From Gammaproteobacteria bacterium (GTDB lineage Bacteria > Pseudomonadota > Gammaproteobacteria > Burkholderiales > Gallionellaceae), in contig JAHJNJ010000041.1 of the NCBI GenBank assembly GCA_018820925.1, positions 37,855 to 101,854 of the forward strand: 64,000 bases of DNA, read 5' to 3'. Shown here piece by piece: positions 41,745-52,576 of the stretch. The notes under the pieces were generated by a model. It ran no database searches, was not told the origin of the DNA, and saw only the letters and a list, made by a program, of their open reading frames with translations. The stretch's first letter is position 1, and each line of letters starts with the position of its first letter. A program made the position numbers and the translations under genes.

Positions 41745-43376
41745 ATGAACGAATGGTGGAGCAGTCTTTCAATTAAAAACAAATTGCAGATACCCATCCA
41801 ATTGATGTTGCTGTTGGTAATGGTGGTGGCCCAGCGCTGGGCCTTCGACCGTTACGAGGTGCGGGTGCTGGAAGATGCCAGGAACCGCGCGGTAATCCCG
41901 GCAGATGGCGTATTCAACGGTTTGAACATGATGATGCTGAACGGCACCATTTCCGACATCGAGCAGCGGCGGCTGTTCGTCAAGAAAATGGCCGCATCCA
42001 GCAATGCGGAAGAGTTGCGCCTCATACGCGGCAAAGGGTTGGAGGCGCAGTTCGGCACAGGATTGGCGGAGGAACAGACCAAGGACGAACTGGATCGCGC
42101 TGCATTGGATACGGGCAAGCAGCAGAGCGAGTCTTTTGAAAAAGATGGCAAGCGCATGCTGCGCGTGGTCGAACCGATTGCGGCGGCGCAGAATTTTCGC
42201 GGCACCGGGACAAATTGCCTGCAATGCCATGTGGTGGAAGAGGGCTCCGTGATCGGGGCGGTGACGGTGAGTCTGGATATGACCAGTGAATATGCAGCGA
42301 TGAACAAGGCCAGTGCGGTGTTGTGGGTAGGACAGATCGTGGTGCAAATGGTGTTGTTCTTCCTCATCGGCTGGCTGATCAATCAGGTGACACGCCCGAC
42401 CCGCGAGTTGCAGCAGATCATGCTGGCCATGCAGGCGGATGGCGATTTGTCGCGCCGAGCCATTGTGCACAGCAAGGATGAGGTTGGGCAGACTGCCATG
42501 GCTTTCAACGCCTTGCTCGACAGTTTTACCGCCATCATCCGCCAGGTGCTGGATGGCGTTGCCAAGATCAACAATACCACCAACCATATTGCGATCACCT
42601 CGGCGGAGGTGGCGGGAAGTTCGCGCGCGCAGAGCGAGGCGGTCTCATCCACGGCGGCGGCAGTGGGTGCGGTGACGGTCAGCATCAACTCGGTTGCGGA
42701 GAATACCAACGTGGTGCGCGGACTGTCGGAAAAGAGCCTGCAACACACCGAGCAGGGTAACCGCAGCGTGGAGGAGATGGTGCATGAAATACAGATCATC
42801 GAGAATGCAGTGCAACAGATCGCCCTTTCCGCCAACGAATTCGTTGAAAGCGCGCGCACCATCGCCAACATGACGCAACAAGTGAAAGACATTGCCGACC
42901 AGACCAATCTGTTGGCGTTGAATGCGGCAATCGAAGCGGCCCGTGCCGGGGAGCAGGGGCGCGGTTTTGCAGTGGTGGCGGACGAAGTGCGCAAGTTGGC
43001 TGAGAAATCCGCACATTCGGCCAGCGAGATCGACAAGGTGACCAGCCGCCTGGATGAGAAATCCGCGCGCGTCGAACAATCCATCGCCTCGGGCGTGCAA
43101 TCCTTGCAGTCCACGCACAAACATGTCGAGCAGATGTCCGTCGTGCTGAGCGAGGCCGGCGCGGCGGTGAAGGAATCGAATGTCGGGGTGGGCGAGATTG
43201 CCGTGTCGGTGGGCGAACAAGGTGCAGCCAGCAACGAGATTACGCGCAATATCGAACAGATTGCCAAAATGGCGGAAAAGAACCATGTTGCAATCGAACA
43301 AACCACAACCGACATCGCCGAACTGGAACGCATGGGGGCAGAACTGCAGTACGCCGTCGCGCGGTTCAAGGTTTAA
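41745..43376 (+). CDS. Chemoreceptor with periplasmic haem c motif
   Basis: A 543-residue methyl-accepting chemotaxis protein. Two helices (about 16-34 and 190-210) flank a periplasmic domain of the DUF3365/Tll0287-like type that contains CLQCH near residue 158, a haem c attachment site. HAMP and signalling domains follow; the tip is [33 protein letters not shown] covalently bound haem would let it sense redox potential, oxygen or NO. I prefer the ATG at 41745 with AGGTGG upstream over the GTG at 41736. The next gene is a second haem-motif receptor. Confidence 0.88.
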   Translation: MNEWWSSLSIKNKLQIPIQLMLLLVMVVAQRWAFDRYEVRVLEDARNRAVIPADGVFNGLNMMMLNGTISDIEQRRLFVKKMAASSNAEELRLIRGKGLEAQFGTGLAEEQTKDELDRAALDTGKQQSESFEKDGKRMLRVVEPIAAAQNFRGTGTNCLQCHVVEEGSVIGAVTVSLDMTSEYAAMNKASAVLWVGQIVVQMVLFFLIGWLINQVTRPTRELQQIMLAMQADGDLSRRAIVHSKDEVGQTAMAFNALLDSFTAIIRQVLDGVAKINNTTNHIAITSAEVAGSSRAQSEAVSSTAAAVGAVTVSINSVAENTNVVRGLSEKSLQHTEQGNRSVEEMVHEIQIIENAVQQIALSANEFVESARTIANMTQQVKDIADQTNLLALNAAIEAARAGEQGRGFAVVADEVRKLAEKSAHSASEIDKVTSRLDEKSARVEQSIASGVQSLQSTHKHVEQMSVVLSEAGAAVKESNVGVGEIAVSVGEQGAASNEITRNIEQIAKMAEKNHVAIEQTTTDIAELERMGAELQYAVARFKV

Positions 43377-43520
43377 TGCGCCGGGAATTATGATATGACC
43401 GGGAAACGTTACACAGCCGCGCATTCAGGATCCCGGGATATTGGGGATCCTGTAATACATGCAAAAACGTCGAAGACCGCGATCAGCCGGTTCAAAACGT
43501 AGGCGGTAACAGGGGGAATC

Positions 43521-45605
43521 GTGCAAAACAAGAATGCATATGTGTCGCAAAAGGAAATACCGTTCCCGGCAGGGGCGGTGTTGATTTCCAAGACAGACAC
43601 CAAAGGCATCATCACCTATGCGAATGACGCGTTCGTGGAGATTTCCGGCTATTCGCGCGAAGAGCTGGTCGGCAAGAACCACAACATCGTGCGTCACCCG
43701 GAGATGCCGCCCCAGGCGTTCGAGTGGTTGTGGGATACGCTGAAAGCGGCGCGCCCATGGCGCGGGATGGTGAAAAACCGTTGCAAGAGCGGAGACCACT
43801 ACTGGGTGAATGCCACCGTCGCGCCCATCGTCGAAAACGGCGTTATCACCGGCTATGTGTCGGTGCGCCGTCCGCCGACGCGTGAACAAGTCGCCGAAGC
43901 GGAAGCGTTTTACCGGGAACTGAAGCGGACCGGAAAGCCGGTCGTTTCCAGGTACGAGCGATACAAATTCAAAAACTGGTCGCTGATTGCCAAATTGCAG
44001 TTTCTGATCCAGACATTGCTTCTGATCGTGCTGACGGTTGCGCAAACATTTGTTACTTCCAATTTGCGCGAAGAATCCAGAACGCTGGCTGAAGAAAAAG
44101 GCGCCCAGATCGCCAGCGAAATTATCGATAGTTCAAATTTATTGATGGTGACGGGACAGATCGGCGATACCAACAACCGGAAATTACTGATCCAGAAGAT
44201 CACCGCCGGAGTGAATGTCAAATCGGCGCAGATCGTGCGTGCCAAGCAGGTAATCGATCTGTACGGCGCAGGGTTGCCGGAAGAAGTGATCAAGGACGAC
44301 GCGCAACGCCGGGTGATCGAGAGCAAACAGGCCAGTGTGACCTACTTCAAGGACGCACAGGGTGATCATATGTTGCGAGTCATCACGCCATATAAGGCGA
44401 GCAAGGATTTCCACGGTACCGACTGTACCGTTTGCCATCAGACAGAAGAGGGTACGGTACTCGGCGCATCCGATGTGGTGATCGACCTGCAGCCGGGTCT
44501 GGATCGCATTGGCCGTTTGGAGACGGAGGGCATACTGGGGCAGGTTGCATTGCAAGTTTTCCTGTTCTTTTTCATCGGATTCAGCGTTAAGCGCTATGTA
44601 CGCCGTCCGGCGGACATGGTACGCACAGAGTTCAGGCGCATCATGGAAGGTAACCTGGATGGCGAACTGGACATTTCTGTCCGTGACGAAATGGGAATGT
44701 TGTTGTGCGAGATACAGACCATGCAGACCTATTTGCGCACCATGGTGGACGAGATTGTCACCCCGGTGAAGAAAATGCAGGAACGCATCGTGGATATGGA
44801 TGCCAAGGTGACCGGTGTTGCGCACAACGCGGTGACCGAGCAGGATCATATCCAGCAGATTGCCGCGACCATGGAACAGTTCAGCCAATCCGTGGCGGAA
44901 GTGGCGAACATGGCGGCGGATTCGCTTGAAGACGCCAAGGCGATGCAGCAAATTGTCGATGACAACAACCGCAATATGGAGCTCAGCATCGTGGCCACCG
45001 GCAAGGTGGCGAGCACGGTGCAGTCATCCAGCAAGACCATCACCGATCTGGGGGAATCCATCCGGCGTATCGGCGTGATCGCCAACGCCATCAAGGAAAT
45101 CGCCGAACAGACCAATTTGCTGGCCTTGAATGCGGCCATCGAGGCGGCACGCGCGGGCGAACAGGGACGCGGATTTGCGGTAGTGGCGGATGAAGTGCGC
45201 AAACTGGCGGAACGCACCGCAACCAGCACCAAGGACATCGCCAAAACCATTGCCGAGATCAACTCGATTTCCGATGCGGCAGTGGTTTCCATGCAGAGTG
45301 CCGTATCCGAGGTGGAAGGCGGGATCACACTGATTCGCAAGAATGGCGAGGGGTTGAAGCAGATCATGAGCGCAACGCTGAACGTGTCCGAACGCATCGA
45401 CCACATCGCCAATGCCTCGAAGGAACAGTCGATAGCAGGTGAAAGCGTGGCGCAGAGCCTGGAACACATCACCGGGCTGGTGGATAACAACACGCTTTCC
45501 GCCCAGGACGCCAAATTGTCCGCTGAAGAATTGGCAAAATCTGCCGATGAGCTGAGCAGGGCGGGATATCCGCTGACCAAATGTGCGGTAAGCAAAAAAG
45601 TGTAG
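43521..45605 (+). CDS. PAS-containing chemoreceptor with periplasmic haem c motif
   Basis: A 694-residue receptor with two sensor types. The cytoplasmic start is an Aer-like PAS domain (about 20-130: [27 protein letters not shown]), a class that usually binds FAD. A helix near 160-180 leads to a periplasmic domain with CTVCH near 302, a haem c site, then a second helix (about 340-360), HAMP and the signalling tip. The start is GTG at 43521 behind AGGGGGAA. It could compare internal redox state with conditions in the periplasm. Haem attachment needs cytochrome c maturation, which the cytochrome operon also implies. Confidence 0.87.
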   Translation: MQNKNAYVSQKEIPFPAGAVLISKTDTKGIITYANDAFVEISGYSREELVGKNHNIVRHPEMPPQAFEWLWDTLKAARPWRGMVKNRCKSGDHYWVNATVAPIVENGVITGYVSVRRPPTREQVAEAEAFYRELKRTGKPVVSRYERYKFKNWSLIAKLQFLIQTLLLIVLTVAQTFVTSNLREESRTLAEEKGAQIASEIIDSSNLLMVTGQIGDTNNRKLLIQKITAGVNVKSAQIVRAKQVIDLYGAGLPEEVIKDDAQRRVIESKQASVTYFKDAQGDHMLRVITPYKASKDFHGTDCTVCHQTEEGTVLGASDVVIDLQPGLDRIGRLETEGILGQVALQVFLFFFIGFSVKRYVRRPADMVRTEFRRIMEGNLDGELDISVRDEMGMLLCEIQTMQTYLRTMVDEIVTPVKKMQERIVDMDAKVTGVAHNAVTEQDHIQQIAATMEQFSQSVAEVANMAADSLEDAKAMQQIVDDNNRNMELSIVATGKVASTVQSSSKTITDLGESIRRIGVIANAIKEIAEQTNLLALNAAIEAARAGEQGRGFAVVADEVRKLAERTATSTKDIAKTIAEINSISDAAVVSMQSAVSEVEGGITLIRKNGEGLKQIMSATLNVSERIDHIANASKEQSIAGESVAQSLEHITGLVDNNTLSAQDAKLSAEELAKSADELSRAGYPLTKCAVSKKV

Positions 45606-45645
45606 GGATGGGGGGCAATAACCATGTCGCCCGAAGGAGAAAAAA

Positions 45646-46590
45646 ATGTCTGATCTGTTAAAGAACATCGATGCCCGCACCAAACTGGCCGGTACCAACA
45701 AGCTCGAGATATTGATGTTCACGCTGGGAAAAGATAACCGCAGCGGGCGCGAGGAAACCTACGGCATCAATGTATTCAAGGTGCGCGAAGTGATGCGCAT
45801 CCCGCCGATTACCCGCGCGCCGGACATGCCGGAGTCGGTGGAAGGCATGGTCAGCATGCGCGGCTCGCTGGTGCCGGTAATCGATCTGGCAAAATACGCG
45901 GGGATTCAGACGGACGACAAGGCCGACATCATGATCGTCACCGAATACAACGGCCATACTCAGGGTTTCCTGGTCAAGGCGGTGGACAATATCCTGCGCC
46001 TGGACTGGTCGGCGATGCGTGTGCCGCCCTCCATGCTGGTTGCGGAAATGGGCGGTCTGGTCACGGCGATTACCGAACTGAAAGACGGCCGGCTGGTCAT
46101 GATGATGGATGTGGAGAAAGTCCTGTCCGAAACCACCCGTTTCGACGCCGACGATATGATTTACAAGACGGTGAAACCGATAGGCAAGAATGATCGCACG
46201 GTGTTTTATGCCGACGATTCCTCGGTGGCACGGCATCAGATCCAGCGCACACTGGACGCAATGGGGATCAAATCCATCGCCGCCATTAACGGGCACCAGG
46301 CATGGCAGGAGCTGTCGAAGATGGCCGATTCTGCCGATGCTTCACATACGCCGATGAAGGATCTGATACAAGTGATCCTCACCGATGTCGAAATGCCGGA
46401 AATGGACGGCTACATGCTGACGCGCAAGATCAAGGCGGACAAACGCTTTGCCGGTATTCCCGTATTGATGCATTCGTCGCTGTCCAGCGCATCCAACCAG
46501 CAGTTGGGCAAGACGGTGGGCGTGGATGAATACGTGCCGAAATTCGAGCCGCAGAAGCTGGCGCAGACATTGACCCGGCTGTTGGCCTGA
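45646..46590 (+). CDS. cheV: Chemotaxis protein CheV (first copy)
   Basis: CheV joins a CheW-like adaptor to a receiver domain. The 314-residue protein has the adaptor at about 15-165 (INVFKVREVMRIPPITRAPDMPE, then MRGSLVPVIDLAKY) and a receiver at about 180-314, with the phosphorylatable Asp in ILTDVEMPEMDGY and DDSSVAR at the acidic pocket. It should couple receptors to CheA and adapt the response when phosphorylated. A second cheV follows after 17 bases. AAGGAG precedes the ATG. Confidence 0.92.
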   Translation: MSDLLKNIDARTKLAGTNKLEILMFTLGKDNRSGREETYGINVFKVREVMRIPPITRAPDMPESVEGMVSMRGSLVPVIDLAKYAGIQTDDKADIMIVTEYNGHTQGFLVKAVDNILRLDWSAMRVPPSMLVAEMGGLVTAITELKDGRLVMMMDVEKVLSETTRFDADDMIYKTVKPIGKNDRTVFYADDSSVARHQIQRTLDAMGIKSIAAINGHQAWQELSKMADSADASHTPMKDLIQVILTDVEMPEMDGYMLTRKIKADKRFAGIPVLMHSSLSSASNQQLGKTVGVDEYVPKFEPQKLAQTLTRLLA

Positions 46591-46607
46591 TCCGGGGAGG
46601 GGAAAAG

Positions 46608-47555
46608 ATGACATACGCGGAAGACATGTTGAAGAGCGGGCAGGATGGACTGCTGGACCAGATCGACGCGCGCGCCAATCTGGCAGGCACCAACAAGATG
46701 GAAATCCTGTTGTTCAGCCTGGGCAGCAACGAGAAGTTCGGCATCAATGTATTCAAGGTCAAGGAAGTGTGCCAGATCGGCAAGATCACGCGCACACCGA
46801 ACATGCCCGGCGGAGTGGATGGCATCGTGAGTCTGCGCGGCCATGTCATGCCGGTGCTGAACCTGGCCAATTTCATGGGTATGCATCCGGAGAAAAAACA
46901 CGGAACCATGCTGGTTGCCGAATTCAACCGCCACATTCTCGGATTTCTGGTCGAAGGCGTGGATCGCATCATCCGTGTCGACTGGGACAAGGTTCATCCC
47001 ACCGAGGGCATGCTCTCCGACAAGGGGGCGCTCATTACCGCCATTACCGAGCTGGAGGATGGTTCGCTGGTATCCATACTCGATGTCGAGCAGATACTGG
47101 CAGACGCCTTCGGCGAAGCGGTGGTCGGCAATGTTGAAAAGATAGAATCGGAGCACGAACTGTGCGTTTTCTTCGCCGACGATTCTCTGGTGGCGCGCCG
47201 CAAGATCATTGAGGTGCTGGACAAAATGGGTATCAAACATGTTCAATCCAACAACGGGCGCGAGGCCTGGGACAGGCTGAAAGCCATGGCGGATGCGGCA
47301 CAGAATGCGGGACTCAACCTGCACGACCAGATACAGGTCATTCTCACGGATGCGGAGATGCCGGAGATGGACGGTTACGTGCTGACCCAGTACATAAAAG
47401 GAGATAGTCGTTTTGACAACATCCCGGTAGTGATGCACTCGTCGCTGTCGTCGGACGCGAACCGGGCCATGGGCAAGCGCGTGGGTGTGGATGCCTACGT
47501 GCCCAAGTTTGATTCGGTGATGTTGTCGTCAACGTTAAGGCCGTTGTTGACGTAG
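46608..47555 (+). CDS. cheV: Chemotaxis protein CheV (second copy)
   Basis: The 315-residue paralogue of the preceding gene keeps the same domain order: adaptor (about 20-165, INVFKVKEVCQIGKITRTPNMPG) and receiver (about 180-315, ILTDAEMPEMDGYVLTQY). Sequence similarity is moderate, so the duplication is not recent. The pair may serve different receptor groups; with no cheW in the cluster they may be the main adaptors here. Confidence 0.92.
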   Translation: MTYAEDMLKSGQDGLLDQIDARANLAGTNKMEILLFSLGSNEKFGINVFKVKEVCQIGKITRTPNMPGGVDGIVSLRGHVMPVLNLANFMGMHPEKKHGTMLVAEFNRHILGFLVEGVDRIIRVDWDKVHPTEGMLSDKGALITAITELEDGSLVSILDVEQILADAFGEAVVGNVEKIESEHELCVFFADDSLVARRKIIEVLDKMGIKHVQSNNGREAWDRLKAMADAAQNAGLNLHDQIQVILTDAEMPEMDGYVLTQYIKGDSRFDNIPVVMHSSLSSDANRAMGKRVGVDAYVPKFDSVMLSSTLRPLLT

Positions 47556-47560
47556 AAAAT

Positions 47561-47652
47561 GTAGGGTGGGCACGTCTTTTGTGCCCACGCGTGCATCCGC
47601 AAAGAATAGATGCGTTGTGTCAGCGTGGGCACCAAAAACGTGCCCACCCTAC
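47561..47652. repeat. Palindromic repeat GTAGGGTGGGCACG, copy 1
   Basis: GTAGGGTGGGCACG (47561-47574) and its exact inverse (47639-47652) bound a 92-base unit with an inner GTGCCCACGC/GCGTGGGCAC pair. It lies between cheV and cheY. Two more copies are at 55716 and 57038. Confidence 0.85.
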
Positions 47653-47675
47653 AGGGATGATATTAGGAGAAGTTG

Positions 47676-48074
47676 ATGGGCATCGAAAATACGAAATTCC
47701 TGGTGGTGGACGATTTTTCCACGATGCGTCGCATCGTGCGCAATCTCCTTAAAGAACTCGGGTTCGCCAACGTGCAGGAAGCCGAGGATGGCGTGGACGC
47801 CCTGAACAAGTTGCGCAGCGAACCGTTTGATTTCGTCGTGTCGGACTGGAACATGCCCAATATGTCCGGCATCGACATGCTGCGCGAGATCCGCGCCGAC
47901 GCCAATTTGAAACACCTGCCGGTATTGATGGTGACGGCTGAGGCGAAAAAAGAAAACATCATCCTGGCGGCACAAACAGGCGCTTCCGGCTACGTGGTGA
48001 AACCGTTTACTGCGGCGACACTGGACGAGAAGCTGAAAAAAATATTTGCGGCATTTCCGCAGCTCAACAAGTGA
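47676..48074 (+). CDS. cheY: Chemotaxis response regulator CheY
   Basis: CheY carries the phosphoryl signal from CheA to the flagellar switch. The 132-residue single-domain receiver has [14 protein letters not shown] at the acidic pocket, the phosphorylation Asp in [13 protein letters not shown], the conserved Thr in MVTAEA and Lys in VVKPF. I chose the ATG at 47676 with GGAGA upstream; a TTG codon just before is in frame. cheZ follows. Confidence 0.96.
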   Translation: MGIENTKFLVVDDFSTMRRIVRNLLKELGFANVQEAEDGVDALNKLRSEPFDFVVSDWNMPNMSGIDMLREIRADANLKHLPVLMVTAEAKKENIILAAQTGASGYVVKPFTAATLDEKLKKIFAAFPQLNK

Positions 48075-48082
48075 GGCAGGCC

Positions 48083-48823
48083 ATGGCTACCAATACTGCA
48101 ACCCAGGACTCGGACGATCTCGAAGCGCTGTTCGACAGCATCATTGCGGCGAACGCGAGTGAAGGAAAACCGGCGGCATTAGCCGCAGTTAAAACGCCAA
48201 TAGTGACCAGTGACGGGAGTCCGGACAAGGTCATCAACCAGATCGGCCACATGGCGCGCGCCCTGCACGACACCTTGCGCGAACTGGGACTGAACAAGGA
48301 GATCGAAAAAGCGGCCTCGACCATCCCCGATGCGCGCGACCGTTTGAACTATGTGGCGACACTGACACGGCAAGCCGCCGAGCGCGTGCTGAATGCGACC
48401 GAGGCGGCGCAACCCGTCGTCGAAAAGCTGGGCGGTGATGCGCAGCATCTGGCCAAACAATGGGATTTGCTGTTTGAGAAAAAACTCGATGTGCCGCAGT
48501 TCAAGGATCTGGTCACCCAGACCCATGCATATCTGCACGAGTCGCCAAAGCAAATCAGGACAACCAACGGCTACCTGACCGAGATCATGATGGCGCAGGA
48601 CTTCCAGGATCTGACCGGGCAAGTCATCAAGAAAATCATCGAACTGACGCAGAGCATGGAGCAGCAATTGCTGGCGCTGTTGCTGGAGAATGCCCCGCCG
48701 GCGGTGAAGGCGGAACTGAATTCCAATTTGTTGAACGGCCCGGTGATCAACCCTAAAGGCCGTACGGATGTGGTGACCAGCCAGGATCAGGTGGACGATT
48801 TGCTGGAAAGTCTGGGCTTTTGA
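48083..48823 (+). CDS. cheZ: Chemotaxis protein phosphatase CheZ
   Basis: CheZ dephosphorylates CheY-P. The 246-residue protein forms the long helical hairpin; the catalytic Gln lies in the conserved segment MMAQDFQDLTGQVIKKII (about residues 168-185). The carboxy-terminal SQDQVDDLLESLGF is the CheY-docking tail. The ATG at 48083 fits the AGGCAGG site; an upstream in-frame GTG at 48071 overlaps the cheY stop. Confidence 0.94.
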   Translation: MATNTATQDSDDLEALFDSIIAANASEGKPAALAAVKTPIVTSDGSPDKVINQIGHMARALHDTLRELGLNKEIEKAASTIPDARDRLNYVATLTRQAAERVLNATEAAQPVVEKLGGDAQHLAKQWDLLFEKKLDVPQFKDLVTQTHAYLHESPKQIRTTNGYLTEIMMAQDFQDLTGQVIKKIIELTQSMEQQLLALLLENAPPAVKAELNSNLLNGPVINPKGRTDVVTSQDQVDDLLESLGF

Positions 48824-48826
48824 AAG

Positions 48827-48914
48827 CAGTCGTTAGTCGTTAGTTATTAGTCGCTAGTTGGTGTTGGCGCTACGCGGTTTTAACTAATAACTAGCGACTA
48901 GCGACTAACGACTG
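48827..48914. repeat. Inverted repeat of GTCGTTAGTCG type
   Basis: Arms of about 33 bases made of GTCGTTAGTCG and GACTAGCGACTAACG words are inverted around a GC-rich centre. It fills the gap between cheZ and cheA and ends just before the cheA ribosome-binding region. Confidence 0.75.
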
Positions 48915-48923
48915 GAGTTAATC

Positions 48924-50810
48924 ATGAACGATTTCGTGGGAATGGAAGAGTTGCTGCAGGATTTCCTGATGGAGGCCGGGGATATGCTGTCCGATGTGGA
49001 CAGCAAGTTGATGGAGTTGGAAAAAAACCCGGCCAACGCAGCGCTGCTCAATGAGGTATTCCGCGGCTTCCATACCATCAAAGGGGGGGCGGGCTTCCTC
49101 AATGCGTCGGAACTGGTGACGTTGTGCCACCTGACCGAAAACCTGTTCGACAAATTGCGCAACAATGAATTGCAGTTGACAGCCGAGTTGATGGACGTGA
49201 TCTTTGCGGCCACTGCCGAAGTGCGCAAGATGTTTGGTGATTTGCAGCAAAGCCAGCAGCCTGCGGCCGCGCCCGCAGATGTAATTCAGGCGCTGAAGGA
49301 TGTGTTGAGCGGCAAGGCAGTCGCGGCTGCACCCAGAAGCGAGCCCAAACCGGCACCTGCGAAAGCAGCACAAGCAACAAGTGCAGTATCGGAACCGCAA
49401 ACACAAACACCCCCAACGCCGGCGGGAGCGGAAAATGTGGATTGGAACGCGCTGTATAACGCGATCACCGGCGGTAACGATATCGTCAAGGAGGTCGGTG
49501 CAGTACGCGACGAGAAAAAGATTGCTGCGGCGATCAACGAAGAAGAATCCACCAAAAAAGCTTTCGGGCGCCGTTCGACCGATGTGCCCGGCGCGACTGT
49601 CGGGCGCCGTGCCGGCGATGTCCCCGCCACCGAAGCAAAAGAAACGACCATTCGCGTCGATACCGACCGTCTCGACCAGGTGCTCAACCTGTCCGGCGAG
49701 ATCGGCCTGACCAAAAACCGCCTGACCCACTTGCGTTCCGGCATTCTGCAGGGCCATAACGATGCCGACACCTTGCGCGAACTGGATCAGTCGGTCAGCC
49801 AGCTCGACATGCTGGTGGTGAATTTGCAGAACGCGGTGATGAAAACGCGCATGCAACCCATAGGACGTTTATTCAAGAAATATCCGCGCTTGGCGCGCGA
49901 TTTGGCGCGCTCCCTGGGCAAGGATGTGGAACTGGTGCTGAGCGGCGAAGAAACCGAGATGGACAAAACCATGATCGAGGACTTGAACGATCCGCTGGTG
50001 CATCTGGTGCGCAATGCGGTGGATCACGGCGTGGAAACGGTGGAAGAGCGTCTTGCCGCAGGCAAACCGGAAAAGAGCTATGTCGAGCTTTCCGCGCGCC
50101 AGGAAGGCGACCACATCCTCATTACCATCACCGACGACGGCAAGGGCATGAGCCCGGAAATCATCCGCAACAAGGCCGTGGAGAAGGGGCTCATTACCGC
50201 CGAAATGGCGAATACGCTGGACGAGGCGCGTTGTCTGGAATTGATCCTGCTGCCCGGTTTCACCACCAAGAGCGAAATATCCAGCGTCTCCGGGCGCGGC
50301 GTCGGCATGGATGTGGTGAAGACCAATATCCAGAAACTCAACGGCACGGTCAATATCCATTCCGAAGCGGGCCGGGGCTCGACTTTCTCGATTTCGCTGC
50401 CGCTCACGCTGGCGATCCTGCCGGTGCTGGTGCTGCGCCTGGCCGACCAGTCGTTTGCCGTGCCGCTGTCCATGGTGCGCGAAATATTGCCGGTCACCCA
50501 GGGCGAACTGCAGCAGATTTCCGGCAAGGCGACCATGGTGGTGCGCGGCGAAGTGCTGCCGGTATTGCCCCTGGCGCAGATGATCGGCTGGGGCAGCAGC
50601 GAGAATTCCGAAGTCGGTGTGCTCATGCAGTTCGGCAACAACAGCTTTATCCTGACCGCCGACGGCTTTGTCGGACATGAAGACGTGGTGATCAAATCGC
50701 TGGACACGTTCCGCCCCAAAGGCGTGGCGGGCGTCACCATGTCCAGCGAGGGCGACATTGTATTGATTCTGGATATCAAGGAGTTGTTGAGCGGTGTAAA
50801 CGGAGCCTGA
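48924..50810 (+). CDS. cheA: Chemotaxis histidine kinase CheA
   Basis: A 628-residue CheA. The P1 domain (about 1-105) has the phospho-accepting His50 in FRGFHTIKGGAGF. An Ala/Pro-rich linker (about 110-230) stands where the CheY/CheB-binding P2 domain would be; I see no P2. Dimerisation (about 235-300), ATPase (about 300-480; HLVRNAVDHG, DDGKGM, GRGVGMDVVKTN) and CheW-like regulatory domain (about 485-628) follow. It should receive receptor input through CheV and pass phosphate to CheY. Length is short because P2 is missing. Confidence 0.94.
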   Translation: MNDFVGMEELLQDFLMEAGDMLSDVDSKLMELEKNPANAALLNEVFRGFHTIKGGAGFLNASELVTLCHLTENLFDKLRNNELQLTAELMDVIFAATAEVRKMFGDLQQSQQPAAAPADVIQALKDVLSGKAVAAAPRSEPKPAPAKAAQATSAVSEPQTQTPPTPAGAENVDWNALYNAITGGNDIVKEVGAVRDEKKIAAAINEEESTKKAFGRRSTDVPGATVGRRAGDVPATEAKETTIRVDTDRLDQVLNLSGEIGLTKNRLTHLRSGILQGHNDADTLRELDQSVSQLDMLVVNLQNAVMKTRMQPIGRLFKKYPRLARDLARSLGKDVELVLSGEETEMDKTMIEDLNDPLVHLVRNAVDHGVETVEERLAAGKPEKSYVELSARQEGDHILITITDDGKGMSPEIIRNKAVEKGLITAEMANTLDEARCLELILLPGFTTKSEISSVSGRGVGMDVVKTNIQKLNGTVNIHSEAGRGSTFSISLPLTLAILPVLVLRLADQSFAVPLSMVREILPVTQGELQQISGKATMVVRGEVLPVLPLAQMIGWGSSENSEVGVLMQFGNNSFILTADGFVGHEDVVIKSLDTFRPKGVAGVTMSSEGDIVLILDIKELLSGVNGA

Positions 50811-50857
50811 GACCCCGTTTTCAATAATAAAGCAGGAAAAAAACAGGGAGAAATGCC

Positions 50858-52492
50858 ATGCTTGCCATGCGATCATTTTCATTACTAGCCAAATTTCGGG
50901 GGATAACTGCTGCTACGGTGGTGGCTTTGTGTGTCCTGTTCACCGTCCTGCTCTCGAATGAACGAAATCAGTTGCTCAGCGATCGCCAGGACAAGGTGCG
51001 CGGCCTGGTGGAAGTGGCCTATTCGACGGTTGCCTATTTCGAGAAGCAGGCTGCGGAAGGCAAGCTTGATGTCGAGAGCGCCCAGAAACTCGCCATCGAC
51101 GCCGTGCGCAATATGCGCTACGACAAGAACGAGTATTTCTGGATCAACGACCTCAACGACAAGATGATCATGCACCCGATCAAGCCGGAACTCGACGGCA
51201 AGGAGCTGACACAGTTCAAGGACAAGAATGGCAAGCACATTTTTGTCGAATTCAACAACACGGTTCGCGCCAGCGGTGAAGGTTTTGTCGACTATCTCTG
51301 GCCGAAGCCGGGCTTCAGCGAGGCGGTGCCGAAGGTTTCCTATGTGAAGGGAACACCGGTTTGGCACTGGGTAATCGGTAGCGGTATTTACCTGGACGAT
51401 GTCGATGCGCTGTTCCGCCGGAATGCAATGAAATTTCTCGCCTGGGGGTTGTTTATTGGCGGGTTTATTTTTGTCTCGCTGATGCTGCTGGGGCGCAGCA
51501 TCGTCAAGACAATCGGCGGCGACCCGAACGAGGTCGCGGCAGTGGTGAATACCATGTCTGCCGGCGATTTTTCGCAACTGCCGAAAAATGATCCGCAACC
51601 GGATAGCCTGCTGGCGAATTCATACCAGATGCAGACCCGGCTGCGCGACATGATCGCAGCGGTAAAAAACCAGGCTAGCGAGGTCGGCGACATGGCGCAC
51701 AGCCTGGCGACATCCGCCGATCAGATCGCCGATAACGTCAACCGCGAATCGGATGCGGTGTCCAGCATGGCTGCCGCAATCGAGGAATTAAGCGTCTCTA
51801 CCACGCATATCAGCGATCAGGGGGAAAACGCCAAACGTATCTCCAACGATTCGCGCAACAATGCCGAAGAAGGGGCGAAAGTGGTAAACAAGACCGTAAC
51901 CGGCCTGCTGGAAACCGCGCGCGAGATCGAGGCCGCATCGGGCGAAGTTTCCCGTTTGGGAGAAGACGCATCGCGCATCAGCGATGTGGTCAATGTCATC
52001 AAGGAAATCGCCGACCAGACCAACTTGCTGGCGTTGAATGCCGCCATCGAAGCGGCGCGGGCCGGCGAGCAGGGGCGCGGCTTTGCGGTGGTGGCGGACG
52101 AAGTGCGCAAGCTGGCGGAACGCACCGCCACTGCCACCAGCGAGATCAACCAGATGTCCGCCAAGATCGGCGATGTTGCGAACAATGCCCTGAGCGGCAT
52201 GGACAAGGTGGTGAAGACCACCCGGCAAGGCGTGGGCGATGCGGAGACGGCACAAATTTCAATCAAGAACATTCAAACCGGCTTCGGCAAGGTCGGCAGC
52301 GTGATCGATGAAATTGCGCCTGCGCTGGCGGAACAGAATATTGCAGCGACTGAATTGGCAAAAAGCACCGAGCGTATTTCACAAATGTCGGAAGAAAATG
52401 CCGGTGCCGCCCGCAGCTTGCAGGATTTCGCAAAAGAACTGGAAGGCAAGGCAGGCGAAATGCGCCAGGCAGTAGAGATATTCAAAGTATGA
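50858..52492 (+). CDS. Cache-domain chemoreceptor
   Basis: A 544-residue receptor. Helices near 15-32 and 188-208 enclose a single-Cache (sCache_2-like) ligand domain with the [12 protein letters not shown] and [12 protein letters not shown] motifs; this class often binds small organic acids. HAMP and a signalling domain follow, with the standard tip near 385-420. From the HAMP region on it is almost the same as the next receptor at both DNA and protein level. Chemical ligand cannot be stated. Confidence 0.9.
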   Translation: MLAMRSFSLLAKFRGITAATVVALCVLFTVLLSNERNQLLSDRQDKVRGLVEVAYSTVAYFEKQAAEGKLDVESAQKLAIDAVRNMRYDKNEYFWINDLNDKMIMHPIKPELDGKELTQFKDKNGKHIFVEFNNTVRASGEGFVDYLWPKPGFSEAVPKVSYVKGTPVWHWVIGSGIYLDDVDALFRRNAMKFLAWGLFIGGFIFVSLMLLGRSIVKTIGGDPNEVAAVVNTMSAGDFSQLPKNDPQPDSLLANSYQMQTRLRDMIAAVKNQASEVGDMAHSLATSADQIADNVNRESDAVSSMAAAIEELSVSTTHISDQGENAKRISNDSRNNAEEGAKVVNKTVTGLLETAREIEAASGEVSRLGEDASRISDVVNVIKEIADQTNLLALNAAIEAARAGEQGRGFAVVADEVRKLAERTATATSEINQMSAKIGDVANNALSGMDKVVKTTRQGVGDAETAQISIKNIQTGFGKVGSVIDEIAPALAEQNIAATELAKSTERISQMSEENAGAARSLQDFAKELEGKAGEMRQAVEIFKV

Positions 52493-52576
52493 AAATATGA
52501 GCAGAAACAGGCAGCACATCAGCACCTAATAAGATGGCGTCCATGAACGCCATCGCAGAACCCCAGGAGGGTCATC

